Origin: Candidatus Methanomethylophilaceae archaeon
GTDB lineage: Archaea > Thermoplasmatota > Thermoplasmata > Methanomassiliicoccales > Methanomethylophilaceae
Assembly: GCA_017540825.1 (NCBI GenBank)
Contig: JAFYAH010000015.1
Coordinates: forward strand, 1-40,224
Reading direction: 5' to 3'
Length of the DNA: 40,224 nucleotides
Shown here: one piece after another, positions 8,141 through 16,661 of the stretch
How the letters are laid out: every line of letters begins with the position of its first letter
How positions within the stretch are numbered: the stretch's first letter is position 1
The notes under the pieces: model-generated
Seen by the model: the letters and a program-made list of their open reading frames with translations, nothing else
Told to the model about the DNA's origin: nothing
Database searches by the model: none
Translations under genes and position numbers: made by a program

Positions 8141-9189
8141 CCATCAAGAGCAGAAAGGCAGACCACATCGAGATATGCAGGAACGAGGACACCGCCCCAG
8201 GATACTGCTACTGGGACGACGTAAGGCTCGTGCACAACGCCCTCCCCGAGATCGACATGGACTCCATAGACACCTCCTGCCGCCTGTTCGGCAAGAGGCT
8301 GGAGTTCCCGCTGGTCGTGACTGCGATAACAGGCGGGTTCGACGGGGCGACGAGGATAAACGCCAACATCGCCAGCGCCTGCGCGGACCTCGGCATAGGA
8401 ATGGGGGTCGGGAGCGAGCGCGCCGGGATCACAGGCGTATGCCCGGAGAGCTTCTCGGTCGTAAAGGAGTACGACGTGCCCCTGGTGATAGGGAACGTCG
8501 GCGCCCCGCAGCTGGTGCGCCAGAAGGGGAAGGACCCGTTCCGGAAAGAAGACGTCGAGGCTGCCATGGAGCTTGTCGGGGCCGACGTGATGGCGGTCCA
8601 CCTGAACTTCCTGCAGGAGGTCGTGCAGCCGGAGGGCGACACGAACGCCGAGGGATGCCGCGACGCGATACGCTCCCTGGCCAGAGACCTGCCGATCGTC
8701 GTGAAGGAGACCGGCGCCGGGATATCCAGGGACGTCGCGCTGAGGCTGAAGGGGATCGGCATCCAGGGGATGGACGTCGCAGGCATGGGAGGGACGAGCT
8801 TCGCAGCAGTAGAGCTGCACAGGGCCGTCAAGGCCGATGACCCCGTGAGGGCGAGCATCGGCAGGACCTTCCTCGACTGGGGCATCCCCGCTCCGGTGTC
8901 GGTGTCCGAGGCCGCCTGCAGCGGTCTGCCGCTGATCGCGTCCGGAGGCGTCCTGAACGGGGCGCATGCGGCCGCCGCGATCTCCATGGGAGCTAGCTGC
9001 GCGGGAGTAGCCAACGCCGTCCTGAAGGAGGCGTGCGAGTCCGCCGAGGCGGTCAAGATGAAGCTGGAGACTATAAGGGAGGAGCTCAGGGCGGCGATGC
9101 TGCTGACCGGCTCCCCCGACGTTAAAGCCCTCTCCAAGGCCAGGCATGTGGTGCTTGGAGAGTGCAGAGCATGGATGGAATCGCTATGA
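8137..9189 (+). CDS. fni: Type 2 isopentenyl-diphosphate isomerase (FMN-dependent)
   Basis: A 350-residue TIM-barrel flavoprotein that interconverts IPP and DMAPP, the normal length for Fni/IDI-2. Visible family motifs are RKADHIEIC at the N-terminus, [44 protein letters not shown] and [18 protein letters not shown], which build the FMN phosphate site and the barrel rim. The start is taken as ATG 8137, which overlaps the ipk stop as ATGA; an in-frame ATG at 8113 would overlap ipk further and is less likely. The gene ends in an ATGA overlap with the prenyl synthase gene. Confidence 0.94.
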   Translation: MTIKSRKADHIEICRNEDTAPGYCYWDDVRLVHNALPEIDMDSIDTSCRLFGKRLEFPLVVTAITGGFDGATRINANIASACADLGIGMGVGSERAGITGVCPESFSVVKEYDVPLVIGNVGAPQLVRQKGKDPFRKEDVEAAMELVGADVMAVHLNFLQEVVQPEGDTNAEGCRDAIRSLARDLPIVVKETGAGISRDVALRLKGIGIQGMDVAGMGGTSFAAVELHRAVKADDPVRASIGRTFLDWGIPAPVSVSEAACSGLPLIASGGVLNGAHAAAAISMGASCAGVANAVLKEACESAEAVKMKLETIREELRAAMLLTGSPDVKALSKARHVVLGECRAWMESL

Positions 9190-10172
9190 TGGACGCGAAA
9201 GAATATCTGAAGAAGAAGTCCGCCGAGCTGGACGGGCCTATAAGAAAGTACATAGTGGACGACGAGCCGCCTAACCTCGTCGAGGCGTCCAGGCAGTATC
9301 CGTACGCCGGAGGCAAGAGGATGCGCCCGGCGATGGTCCTGGCATGCTGCGGCGCTGTGGGAGGCGACCCTTCCGACGCCGTCCCGCTGGCCGTGGCCAT
9401 AGAGTACATACACAACTTCACGCTGATACACGACGACCTGATGGACGGGGACGAGGTCCGCAGGGGGATGAGGACCATCCATGTCGGGTACGGGATGCCC
9501 ACGTCCGTCCTCGCGGGCGACTGGCTCTTCTCCAGGGCGTGCGAGATCATCGCCAACATGGACGTCCCGCCGGAGAAGGTCGTGAAGGTGATGAGGTACG
9601 TCACCAAGGCCGTGTGCGACCTTGGCCGCGGGCAGCAGATGGACGTGAACAACGAAGGGAAGATAGTCCCCGAAGAGTACTACGTCGAGACCATAAAGCT
9701 CAAGACGAGCGTCCTTTTCGCCGCGGGAGCCGCCGGAGGGGCCATCATCGGAGGGGCCGACGACCGCACCGCCCAAGCGATATACGACTACGCCATCGAC
9801 CTCGGGCTCGGATTCCAGATGCAGGACGACTACCTGGGGGTGGCCGGGGACCCGAAGAAGACCGGGAAGTCCGTCGGCAACGACATACGCAAGGGGAAGT
9901 GCACCTGCATGATCACCCATGCCATGAGGGCCATAAAGGACCCGTCCCTGCTGGACGAGCTGAAGGGGATCCTGGGGAAGCTGGACGCCACCGACGAGGA
10001 ATGCGCCCGCGCCAGGAAGATCCTGGAGGACGCCGGGTCCATAAAGTATGCCAAGGACCTCGCCAGGGAGAAGGCGGAGTCCGCGATAGAGAGGATTGCG
10101 TTCCTTCCCGAGAGCGAGGACAAGGAGTTCATGATCGCCCTTGCCAGGTACTCGATCGAGAGGGAAGTCTGA
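9186..10172 (+). CDS. idsA: Short-chain isoprenyl diphosphate synthase (GGPP/FPP synthase)
   Basis: About 328 residues from ATG 9186, overlapping the fni stop. It condenses DMAPP and IPP to C15-C20 prenyl diphosphates for archaeal ether lipids. The first Asp-rich motif DDLMD is at residues 83-87 (after YIHNFTLIH) and the second is in FQMQDDYLGVAGD; GGKRMRP near residue 43 binds IPP. A Phe sits five residues before the first Asp motif, the position that in archaeal GGPP synthases sets chain length, so GGPP is the likely product (inference). Third gene of the ipk-fni-ids operon. It ends 3 bases before the convergent radB stop. Confidence 0.93.
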   Translation: MMDAKEYLKKKSAELDGPIRKYIVDDEPPNLVEASRQYPYAGGKRMRPAMVLACCGAVGGDPSDAVPLAVAIEYIHNFTLIHDDLMDGDEVRRGMRTIHVGYGMPTSVLAGDWLFSRACEIIANMDVPPEKVVKVMRYVTKAVCDLGRGQQMDVNNEGKIVPEEYYVETIKLKTSVLFAAGAAGGAIIGGADDRTAQAIYDYAIDLGLGFQMQDDYLGVAGDPKKTGKSVGNDIRKGKCTCMITHAMRAIKDPSLLDELKGILGKLDATDEECARARKILEDAGSIKYAKDLAREKAESAIERIAFLPESEDKEFMIALARYSIEREV

Positions 10173-10175
10173 GGA

Positions 10176-10835
10176 TCAGATGTCCTCGATCCCGGTCTCG
10201 GTGATCCTGTAAAGCGCCGACCTCCCTTCGGGGAGGCTCCGGTGCTTCATTATGACGGCTGCGCGACGGCCGTCCACCCCTTTGTCCAGACGGAGTATGG
10301 TCTTCGCGTTGTGGTGCAGCGCGTGCCCGCCGAGGAACTCCACGCCGCCGCTGGCCAGGTTGCTGTACACCTGCGACGTGACCAGCACCGCGACGTCGTT
10401 CTGCCTGGCCAGGTTGAGGAGGACCTCGGTCTGCCGTATGAAGTCGCTCCTCACGGCGCTCTCCTCGTATCTCAGGCGGTAGTACATGGTGAGCGAGTCT
10501 ATTATCACGGCCGACACGGTCCCGGTGGAAGCCAGCCTGGCGACCTTGTCGACGCGGTCGGACTGCTCCTCGAAGCTGTGGACCTGGAACACGAGGAGGT
10601 TCTTCACAGAGCCTTCCATGCCGGAGAACACCTGGGATATGCGGTCCGTGGACAGCCCCTCGGAGTCTATGTAAGCGACCCTGTCGCCGCCCTTGATCAC
10701 GCTGCGGGCGAGCTGGAGGCAGACGTTAGTCTTCCCCGCGCCGGCCTCTCCGTAGATCAGGGTGACGCTGCCTCCCTCGACGCCTCCGCCGAGAAGGCGG
10801 TCGAACTTCTGACAGCCCAAGGGTATCCGCTTCAC
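10176..10835 (-). CDS. radB: RadB, archaeal RecA-family recombination accessory ATPase
   Basis: A RecA-core ATPase of about 219 residues without the N-terminal DNA-binding domain of RadA, as is typical of RadB, which aids homologous recombination and repair. It shows IPLGCQKFDRLLGGGVEGGS, Walker A GEAGAGKT and a Walker B strand ending VIIDS, then SQVYSN and HALHHNAKTILRL. The open frame can be extended to TTG 10853, but a minus-strand TATA box at 10858-10867 is only a few bases from that codon and about 26 bases from GTG 10835. I therefore prefer the leaderless GTG start (protein beginning MKRIPLG). Converges with the prenyl synthase gene. Confidence 0.92.
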   Translation of the reverse strand: MKRIPLGCQKFDRLLGGGVEGGSVTLIYGEAGAGKTNVCLQLARSVIKGGDRVAYIDSEGLSTDRISQVFSGMEGSVKNLLVFQVHSFEEQSDRVDKVARLASTGTVSAVIIDSLTMYYRLRYEESAVRSDFIRQTEVLLNLARQNDVAVLVTSQVYSNLASGGVEFLGGHALHHNAKTILRLDKGVDGRRAAVIMKHRSLPEGRSALYRITETGIEDI

Positions 10836-10857
10836 GGCACCCTCAACATCCAATGCA

Positions 10858-10867
10858 GATATAGAAG
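10858..10867 (-). promoter_or_regulatory. TATA box for radB
   Basis: CTTCTATATC read on the minus strand, centred about 26 bases before GTG 10835. It argues for the shorter radB start. Confidence 0.45.
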
Positions 10868-10878
10868 TATGGAAAGGG

Positions 10879-10896
10879 GGAGGGGGCGGCCCCTCC
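10879..10896 (-). terminator. GC hairpin after the AIM24/membrane-protein operon
   Basis: A 7-bp stem GGAGGGG / CCCCTCC with a short loop lies directly downstream of the stop at 10901 on the minus strand, followed by a short C/T-rich tract. Terminator-like, but archaeal termination depends mainly on T tracts, so confidence is limited. Confidence 0.4.
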
Positions 10897-10900
10897 GTTC

Positions 10901-11227
10901 TCAGTTGTTCTTAGGGTCGTCGGACGAGGAGTTCTCGACCGGCTTCATGTCGTCCAGGCTGTAGTCTACGCCTTCCTGGACCTGTTCCCCTTTGGCGATG
11001 TACATGGGGACGGCTATGATGAGCATTATGGCGTAGGCCACGATGGCTATGACCACGATCGCTCCGACTATGAGCAGGGCGATGCTGGCCAGGGACTCCA
11101 GGACGCCCGGGATCGTCAGGGCGTATATGGCAAGCCCTATGGCGATCACCGCCGCGACGACTATCAGCAGTATCCCCAGCCCGGACTTCGCCGTGCTCTT
11201 CTTCCTCACTCCTGCCGCTTCTGCCAT
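10901..11227 (-). CDS. Small two-TM membrane protein of unknown function
   Basis: A 108-residue protein with a basic N-terminus (VRKKSTAKSG), two long hydrophobic helices at roughly residues 16-40 and 46-75, and an acidic Ser/Asp-rich C-terminal tail that should lie on the opposite side of a turn from the helices. I do not recognise a family. It begins 9 bases after the stop of the AIM24-family gene, so the two are probably cotranscribed and the products may act together at the membrane. A GC hairpin follows. Confidence 0.7.
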   Translation of the reverse strand: MAEAAGVRKKSTAKSGLGILLIVVAAVIAIGLAIYALTIPGVLESLASIALLIVGAIVVIAIVAYAIMLIIAVPMYIAKGEQVQEGVDYSLDDMKPVENSSSDDPKNN

Positions 11228-11236
11228 CTCTTCACC

Positions 11237-11914
11237 TCAGCTGTTGTTGGGCAGATAGGGAACGAGGGACATCGCGAGGTCTCCGAGCGTCATGGACTGG
11301 AGGATCACGCGGCCGGGGCCGGTGAGGGTCGTGACGAACAGCCCCTCTCCGCTGAACAGGACGTTCTTGACGCCTCCTACGCTGCTTATGTCGTACGTCA
11401 CGCCGTCCTGCCATGCCACTACATGGGACGTGGAGACTTTGAGCATCTCTCCGGCTTTCAGGTCCCTCTGGATCAGGTCCCCGCATGCGTGCGCGAAGAC
11501 GAGGCCGCTCCCGGACAGCTTCTGGAGTATGAGCCCCTCCCCTCCGAAGAGCATGGACCCCAGCTTCTTCTGGAAGGCGATGTCCATCTTCACGGTGTTC
11601 TCGGAACCCAGGAAGGAGGATTTCTGGCAGATCCAAGAGCCTTCGGCTATGTTGAGGTCGATTATCTTCCCAGGAGCCTTTCCGGCTATGCCTACGGTCC
11701 CGTTCCCGGATCTCGTCTTGAATTTGACGAGGAACATGCTCGCGCCGGACAGGGAGCGCTTGAGCCCGGACATGAAGCCGCCTTCCATCTTGGACTCCAT
11801 CTCCACGTTCCCCGACATGTAGACCAGGGCGCCGGCGTTGGTGACCAGCTCCTCTCCAGGGTCCAGCTCTACGTTGGCAATCTGGAGGTTGCTACCGGTT
11901 ATGCTGTATTTCAT
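11237..11914 (-). CDS. AIM24 / TIGR00266 family protein
   Basis: A 225-residue all-beta protein of the AIM24 family (TRAP-like jelly-roll). Members are widespread in bacteria and archaea and are named after a yeast mitochondrial inner-membrane organisation factor; the molecular role is not established. Family features are LDPGEELVTNAGALVYMSGNV near the N-terminus, Gly-rich FMSGLKRSLSGASMF, an APGKIIDLNI segment, and SSFLGSENTV in the middle, ending with a FSGEGLFVTTLTGPGRV strand pair. It starts at ATG 11914 about 30 bases from an AT-rich box shared with the divergent bud32 promoter. The following gene encodes a small membrane protein. Confidence 0.85.
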   Translation of the reverse strand: MKYSITGSNLQIANVELDPGEELVTNAGALVYMSGNVEMESKMEGGFMSGLKRSLSGASMFLVKFKTRSGNGTVGIAGKAPGKIIDLNIAEGSWICQKSSFLGSENTVKMDIAFQKKLGSMLFGGEGLILQKLSGSGLVFAHACGDLIQRDLKAGEMLKVSTSHVVAWQDGVTYDISSVGGVKNVLFSGEGLFVTTLTGPGRVILQSMTLGDLAMSLVPYLPNNS

Positions 11915-11930
11915 AGCGAAGCAATCATTC

Positions 11931-11953
11931 TTTATCCTTAAAATAATTACTTG
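11931..11953. promoter_or_regulatory. Overlapping divergent promoters of AIM24-family gene and bud32
   Basis: TTTATCCTTA (from 11931) lies about 27 bases before bud32 ATG 11960. The minus-strand box AAGTAATTATTTTAAGG (11937-11953) lies about 30 bases before the AIM24 ATG at 11914. Only 45 bases separate the two start codons, so both messages are probably leaderless and their polymerases compete. Confidence 0.45.
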
Positions 11954-11959
11954 GAGCGG

Positions 11960-12580
11960 ATGTCAGCGAGCGATTCGGCTATCGGAGCGGAGGCAACCGT
12001 GTCCAGGACCGTGTTCCTGGGGCGCGACGCCGTCAGGAAATCTAGACCGCCGAAATCATACAGGCTGCCGGAGCTGGACAGGCGCATCCGCTCCGTCCGG
12101 ACGAGGAGCGAGGCCAGGCTGATGAGGGAGGCCAGAAGGGCAGGGGTCCGCACCCCGTGCGTTTACGACATCGATCTGGCGGACTGCTCCATCGTGATGG
12201 AGAGGGTCGTCGGCCCGACCGCCAAGGAAGCGATAGCGTCTGACCCGGAAAGGGCGCCCGAGATAGCCGCGAGGATAGGGGAGGCCGTCGCCAGGCTGCA
12301 CTCCGCCGGGATCTGCCACGGGGACCTGACCACGTCCAACATGATCGTCCTCCCGGACGGGGAGGTCTGCCTAATAGACTTCTCCATGGGATGCTCCAAG
12401 GCCTCTCTGGAGGAGATCGGAGTCGACGTCAGGCTGCTGGAGAGGGCTTTCGGGTCCGCCCATGCGGGGATGGACGAGGCGCTGGAATCCATGATGAAAG
12501 CCTACTTCGAAGGAATCCCCGACGCGGATGCGGTCAGGAAGAAGCTCGCGGACATAGACAACAGGGGAAGATACACATGA
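11960..12580 (+). CDS. bud32: Bud32 KEOPS-complex kinase/ATPase
   Basis: A 206-residue small RIO/piD261-type kinase, the Bud32 subunit of KEOPS, which makes the universal t6A modification of ANN-decoding tRNAs together with Kae1, Cgi121 and Pcc1. Visible: a Gly-poor N lobe with RKSRPPKSYRLPELD, RTRSEARLMREARRAGV (the family's conserved Arg-Glu helix), the catalytic loop HGDLTTSNMIV and the metal-binding LIDFSMG. It is encoded separately from Kae1 (many archaea have a Kae1-Bud32 fusion). The start ATG 11960 fits the promoter; an upstream in-frame TTG at 11951 would extend it by three residues. The stop overlaps the start of rdgB (ATGA). pcc1 lies in the superoperon at 34084. Confidence 0.92.
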   Translation: MSASDSAIGAEATVSRTVFLGRDAVRKSRPPKSYRLPELDRRIRSVRTRSEARLMREARRAGVRTPCVYDIDLADCSIVMERVVGPTAKEAIASDPERAPEIAARIGEAVARLHSAGICHGDLTTSNMIVLPDGEVCLIDFSMGCSKASLEEIGVDVRLLERAFGSAHAGMDEALESMMKAYFEGIPDADAVRKKLADIDNRGRYT

Positions 12581-13137
12581 AGCTGAAGGTCATCACCTCG
12601 AATCCAGGCAAAGTGGCGGAATACAGAAGGTCCCTCTCCGACCTCGGGCTGGAGATGGAGCACCTGAGGCTCCCCTACGACGAGGTCCAGACCTCCGACC
12701 TGGAGGAGGTCGTGAACAAGGGGATGGACGAGATAATAGCCAAAGGGGTCAGGGACTTCATCGTGGACGACTCGGGGCTGTTCGTCGACGCCCTCAAGGG
12801 GTTCCCGGGGGTGTGGTCGGCATACGCGCAGAAGACCATCGGGAACGGAGGGATCCTGAAGCTCATGGAAGGCGTGGAGGACCGCGGGGCCGAGTTCCGG
12901 TGCTGCATAGGCTGCGACATCGACGGCCGCCGCATAGTCGTCACAGGGGTCTGCAGAGGATCCATAACCCTCTCCGAGGCCGGCAGCGAAGGGTTCGGGT
13001 TCGACCCCATATTCACCCACGACGGAAGGCGCACGTTCGCGGAGATCCCGATAGAAGAGAAGAACGACGTGTCCCACAGGGGGAACGCCGTGAGGCTCCT
13101 TGCGGAGCAGCTGAAGAAGATGGGCCTCGTGGGATGA
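12577..13137 (+). CDS. rdgB: XTP/dITP diphosphatase (RdgB/HAM1 family)
   Basis: A 186-residue house-cleaning pyrophosphatase that hydrolyses XTP and dITP to monophosphates to keep deaminated purines out of nucleic acids. It has the family motifs in order: ITSNPGKVAEY at the N-terminus, a catalytic DDSGLFVDAL, WSAYAQKTIGNGG, GSEGFGFDPIF and a C-terminal SHRGNAVRLL. The length is standard. ATG 12577 overlaps the bud32 stop, so the two are translationally coupled; a bud32-rdgB pair is familiar from other archaea. Confidence 0.94.
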   Translation: MKLKVITSNPGKVAEYRRSLSDLGLEMEHLRLPYDEVQTSDLEEVVNKGMDEIIAKGVRDFIVDDSGLFVDALKGFPGVWSAYAQKTIGNGGILKLMEGVEDRGAEFRCCIGCDIDGRRIVVTGVCRGSITLSEAGSEGFGFDPIFTHDGRRTFAEIPIEEKNDVSHRGNAVRLLAEQLKKMGLVG

Positions 13138-13161
13138 GCCCACAAGGTCCTCCCCCGGCCC

Positions 13162-13554
13162 TCAGATGAGAGGGGTGATGGGGGGGTTGGATACTATTAT
13201 GCACACGCCGAGGCCGAGCGCCAGATAGATCAGGTAGTTCCCGATCATGGACTTGGTCTCTATCATATCTGGGCGGAACCCGATCGCGCTCAGGATCTTA
13301 GGCATGAGCGCCATGACGCCGAACGAAATGGCGGTCGCTATGATCCACATGTATCCGATCATCCCGTTCTTGAACCCGAAGCCGCAGAGCAACCCTCCGA
13401 CCACTCCGACAATAACCCCGAACACGAGGACGACCAGGCATATCTTCGTCCCGTAAATGTCCTTAAGGATGAACTCCCTCTCGTTGAACTCGGTAGGAGT
13501 GAACTCGTACTCCTCCTCGGGATCCTCGACGATCAGTCTCCTTTTCTTTGCCAT
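13162..13554 (-). CDS. Three-TM membrane protein of unknown function
   Basis: A 130-residue protein: a charged cytoplasmic N-terminus of about 36 residues (MAKKRRLIVEDPEEEYEF, then NEREFILKD) followed by three hydrophobic helices around 37-60, 68-88 and 105-124. I do not recognise the family. It converges with rdgB and begins about 55 bases upstream of the pgk stop on the same strand, so it could be a separate transcript or the end of another unit. ATG 13554 is the only plausible start. Confidence 0.65.
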   Translation of the reverse strand: MAKKRRLIVEDPEEEYEFTPTEFNEREFILKDIYGTKICLVVLVFGVIVGVVGGLLCGFGFKNGMIGYMWIIATAISFGVMALMPKILSAIGFRPDMIETKSMIGNYLIYLALGLGVCIIVSNPPITPLI

Positions 13555-13611
13555 CGCGCCCCCATCCTGAAGTCCATTAATATAATTATTGTGGCCCTCG
13601 GCGTCAGCGGG

Positions 13612-14850
13612 TCAGGAGAACCTCTCCTTGGAGTACTTCAGAGCCTCGATCACGGGAAGAGGCTGGCCCAGGAGGAACGTCTCGAGAGCCCCTCCGCCGG
13701 TGCTCACATAGGAGAAGCGGTCGGCGAGGTCGAACCTCTCGGCGGCTCCGCCGGTGTGCCCTCCTCCTATCACGGACTGCCCTCCGGAGTCCACCATGGC
13801 CTCCATCAGGATCCTCGTCCCTATCTCGAAGCCCTCCTTCTCTATCATCCCGGCAGGGCCGGACATGAAGCAGGTCTTGGAGGAGCGTATCACCTTGGCG
13901 AACTTCTCCGCGGTCGCGTCCCCTATGTCCAGGGCCGGCTCCGCGGTGGGCATGTCGCCTATGTTGACGGACACCCTCGCGCCGCCCCTCTCGACGGCCA
14001 CGTCCACAGGGAGCAGGACCCTCTGGCCGTACTTCTCCAGGATGTCCTTGGCGGCCTGCAGGTTCTCGGGGGTTAGCTCGTCCTGGAGGACCTTCGTGCT
14101 CGCCTCCCCGATGTCCACCCCTCTCGCGAGGAGGTACGCGTTCCCTGCCAGGCCGACCAGTATGATCGTGTCGGCGGTGCCGTTGCCGAGTACCCTGTCG
14201 ATCATCTCGGACACGTCGCCGAATTTGGCTCCGCCCAGGATGAACACGGACGGCCTGCGGGGGTCGGTGAATATGGCGTTGAGAGCGAACATCTCCTTGG
14301 CCATCAGCCTGCCGGACGCGGAGGGGACCTTCGCGGGGAACCCGACCAGGGAGCATTGGGACCTGTGGGAGGCTCCGAACGCGTCGCAGACGTAGTAGTC
14401 GATCAGAGGGGCTAAAGCCTTCACGATCTCCCCCTCCGCATGAGCCGCCATGTCGACCTTGGCGGTCTCGGAGTCTATGGCCCTGACGTTGCCGAGCAGC
14501 AGCACCTGGCCAGGCTCCAGCGCCTCGATGGCCTTCTTGGCGTCCTCCCCGATCACGTCGTCCACGTACTTCACGGAGGCGTTGATGTGGCGGGAAAGGC
14601 ACTCCGCATGCTGGCTCAGGTCTATGAAGTCCCATTTGCCCTTCCTGCTCTGATGGGCGAGGATCACCAGCTTGGCGTCCTTCCCCATGAGCTCCCTGAC
14701 GGTGGGCACCACCCTCCTTATCCTGGAGTCGTTCACTATCTTGAGAGAGTCCTTGGAGAGGGGGCAGTTGATGTCCACCCTCAGAAGGACGGTCCTGCCC
14801 CTGAAGTCGAAGTCCTCGAGGGTGTTGAAGTCCTTGGCCGTGCGGAACAC
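13612..14850 (-). CDS. pgk: Phosphoglycerate kinase
   Basis: A 412-residue archaeal-type PGK converting 1,3-bisphosphoglycerate and ADP to 3-phosphoglycerate and ATP; in a methanogen it runs mainly in the gluconeogenic direction. Diagnostic parts are FDFRGRTVLLRVDINCPL at the N-terminus, ILAHQSRKGK, YVCDAFGASHRSQ, FILGGAKFGDV and the C-terminal nucleotide loop IGGGHTGGAAE. The start must be GTG 14850: an in-frame TAA at 14863-14865 lies just upstream and no ATG occurs between. GAGGT, next to the GTG, is too close to act as a normal ribosome binding site. It directly follows, and slightly overlaps in another frame, the gap reading frame, which has no stop of its own. Confidence 0.94.
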   Translation of the reverse strand: MFRTAKDFNTLEDFDFRGRTVLLRVDINCPLSKDSLKIVNDSRIRRVVPTVRELMGKDAKLVILAHQSRKGKWDFIDLSQHAECLSRHINASVKYVDDVIGEDAKKAIEALEPGQVLLLGNVRAIDSETAKVDMAAHAEGEIVKALAPLIDYYVCDAFGASHRSQCSLVGFPAKVPSASGRLMAKEMFALNAIFTDPRRPSVFILGGAKFGDVSEMIDRVLGNGTADTIILVGLAGNAYLLARGVDIGEASTKVLQDELTPENLQAAKDILEKYGQRVLLPVDVAVERGGARVSVNIGDMPTAEPALDIGDATAEKFAKVIRSSKTCFMSGPAGMIEKEGFEIGTRILMEAMVDSGGQSVIGGGHTGGAAERFDLADRFSYVSTGGGALETFLLGQPLPVIEALKYSKERFS

Positions 14851-14857
14851 CTCGGTT

Positions 14858-15871
14858 CTTGCTTATGCCCAATGCGGCGTTGGTCTTCCTGATGGACTCG
14901 CAGGGGTCCTGCTCGGCCTTGCACATCGACCTTATGCAGTCTATGTTCTCGGGAATGACGTCGGACTCCTGGTGGACGGCCTGGTAGTAGTACAGCGTGT
15001 TCCTGACGACCTTTATCCCGTCCTCCCAGACGACGATCTCGTACATGTCCGACCTGTCGCGCCCAAGGTCCCTCGCGAGCTCCATTATCTGGGCGGTGGT
15101 CTTGATGCCGTCCTTGGACCTCACGAGCCTGACGCGGGGAGCCTTCCTGAGGACGGCCACTACGTCTTCGGTCGTGGTCTCGCTCCTGAGCTGGGCGACG
15201 ACCGTGTGGACGTGCATAAGCGTGGTGGACGCCTTTATCGCCATCGTGCTTATGTCTAGCCAGGGCATGATGCTCTGCACGTCCGGGCCGTGGTGTGTCG
15301 GGAGCTTGACGGAGGGCTCGAGGCCGTTTATAGGCCCGTTCTTGCTGTCCCCGGGGTCCGCGGCACGCCTGACGATGGTCACGAACGCCTTCTCGACCTT
15401 GAACGCCTTGTCTATCGGGCTGAGGGTCCTGAGCAGCCCGGTGGTGTTGCACGAGACCACGCGGGAGAGCTGCGCGCCCCACGACTCGGAGTAGTTCGCG
15501 GTGGAGTTGAAGGATATCCCGGTGAGGCTGTGGTCCTCCCCGCCCTGGAATATGGCTTTCACGCCTGCGGCCTTGTACTGGTCCCTGTACATCTCGCCGA
15601 CGTTCCCGGGGGTGCAGTCGACCACGATGTCCACCTTGGAGTACATGTCCTTGAGCGTGCCCGCGATCTCGACGCCCGCGTCCTTGAAGGCCTGGACGCT
15701 CTCGTCGGGGACGTAGATGTCGTACCCTTTCCTCAGAGCGGTGATCGCCTCGAACGTCGGGCGGGTCTTGGTGACCCCGACGAGCTCCATGTCGTCCTGC
15801 GCCGCGACGGCCGAAGCCACCCTCTTCCCTATCGTCCCGTATCCGTTGACTCCTACCCTGATCTTCGCCAT
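14858..15871 (-). CDS. gap: Glyceraldehyde-3-phosphate dehydrogenase (archaeal type), stop codon not evident
   Basis: From ATG 15871 the frame encodes a complete archaeal type II GAPDH of about 338 residues: GVNGYGTIGKRVASAV Rossmann start, VTKTRPTFEA (the sequence after the second strand favours NADP), catalytic Cys 141 in SCNTTGLLR, and a terminal SIRKTNAALGISK as in family members. The frame then does not stop but runs through the whole of pgk in a different phase to 13604, adding about 415 unrelated residues. A TAA lies at 14863-14865 in the neighbouring frame, exactly where the protein should end. A one-base indel (real or a sequence error) near the junction is the simplest reading. The end given here marks the end of family homology, not an observed stop. 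Confidence 0.85.
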
Positions 15872-15948
15872 GAATATGACCTGAATAAGCTAATAGGGTG
15901 GCATTAAAAAAATCTATTGAGCCGAGGAGGGCGTTCCGGACCATCGAA

Positions 15949-15958
15949 CCTTTAAGTA
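15949..15958 (+). promoter_or_regulatory. TATA-like box of the phosphoesterase gene at 15981
   Basis: CTTTAAGTAG about 28 bases before ATG 15981 suggests a leaderless or near-leaderless message. The gap promoter diverges from the same 109-base gap, where a run of T residues on the minus strand lies about 35-45 bases before gap. Confidence 0.35.
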
Positions 15959-15980
15959 GCCTTTCAAGGATGACATCAGC

Positions 15981-16616
15981 ATGAGGTTTCTTGTCATCAC
16001 CGACCTCCACCAGAAGAGGGCGGACGTCGGCTGGATAAACGAGGAGATCAGGAATCAAGGCGCGGAGTCGGTCCTGTTCCTGGGCGACGTCACCAACTTC
16101 GGAACGAAGGAGACCGCGGCGAAGATCCTGTCTTCGATCGATTCCACGGTCTATGCGATACCCGGGAACTGCGACCCTCTGGACTTCGCCGAAGGGATAA
16201 AGGACGTCGCCGTGGACATGCACGGGAAGGCGGCGGACGTCGGCGGATGCAGGCTGGTAGGACTGGGGGGCTCCAACCCGACCATATTCCACACCCCGTT
16301 CGAGCTCAGCGAGGACGAGCTCTACGACGGCCTCAAGAAGAACGCGTCCGAGGGCATGATCCTGATGACCCACGCACCGTCGTACGGCATCCTGGACCAG
16401 ATCCCCTCCGGCCAGAGCGTGGGCAGCACCGCCATAAAGAGAATAGTGGACGAGTACCGCCCCATCCTCGCCCTGTCCGGCCACATCCACGAGGCGGTCG
16501 GCGTCGTGAGCCGGAACGGGACGCTCTTCGTCAACCCCGGCCCTGCGAAGGACGGATGCTTCGGCGTCGTGGACGTCGTAGACGGGAAGGCCTCGGCCGA
16601 GATATTCAAACATTGA
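15981..16616 (+). CDS. Calcineurin-like metallophosphoesterase (COG2129-like)
   Basis: A 211-residue protein with the full set of binuclear metal ligands: TDLHQK at residues 7-12 (the Asp-x-His motif), LGDVTN, the GNCD motif in IPGNCDP, MTHAPS and GHIHE near the C-terminus, followed by VNPGPAK. These define a small calcineurin-fold phosphodiesterase/phosphatase; the substrate is unknown. It resembles the archaeal Icc-related group more than the YfcE group, but I cannot test this. It stands alone between the divergent gap gene and the convergent ABC importer genes. Confidence 0.85.
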   Translation: MRFLVITDLHQKRADVGWINEEIRNQGAESVLFLGDVTNFGTKETAAKILSSIDSTVYAIPGNCDPLDFAEGIKDVAVDMHGKAADVGGCRLVGLGGSNPTIFHTPFELSEDELYDGLKKNASEGMILMTHAPSYGILDQIPSGQSVGSTAIKRIVDEYRPILALSGHIHEAVGVVSRNGTLFVNPGPAKDGCFGVVDVVDGKASAEIFKH

Positions 16617-16661
16617 GAAAGAGCAGGGGGCGGGCATCTCTCTGCCCGTTCTCCCCTGCCC

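Noticed and set aside
13604-14857. A GAPDH-PGK fusion protein
   Set aside because: The extension of the gap frame is out of phase with pgk, so its residues are not PGK sequence. The pgk protein is encoded in its own frame from GTG 14850.
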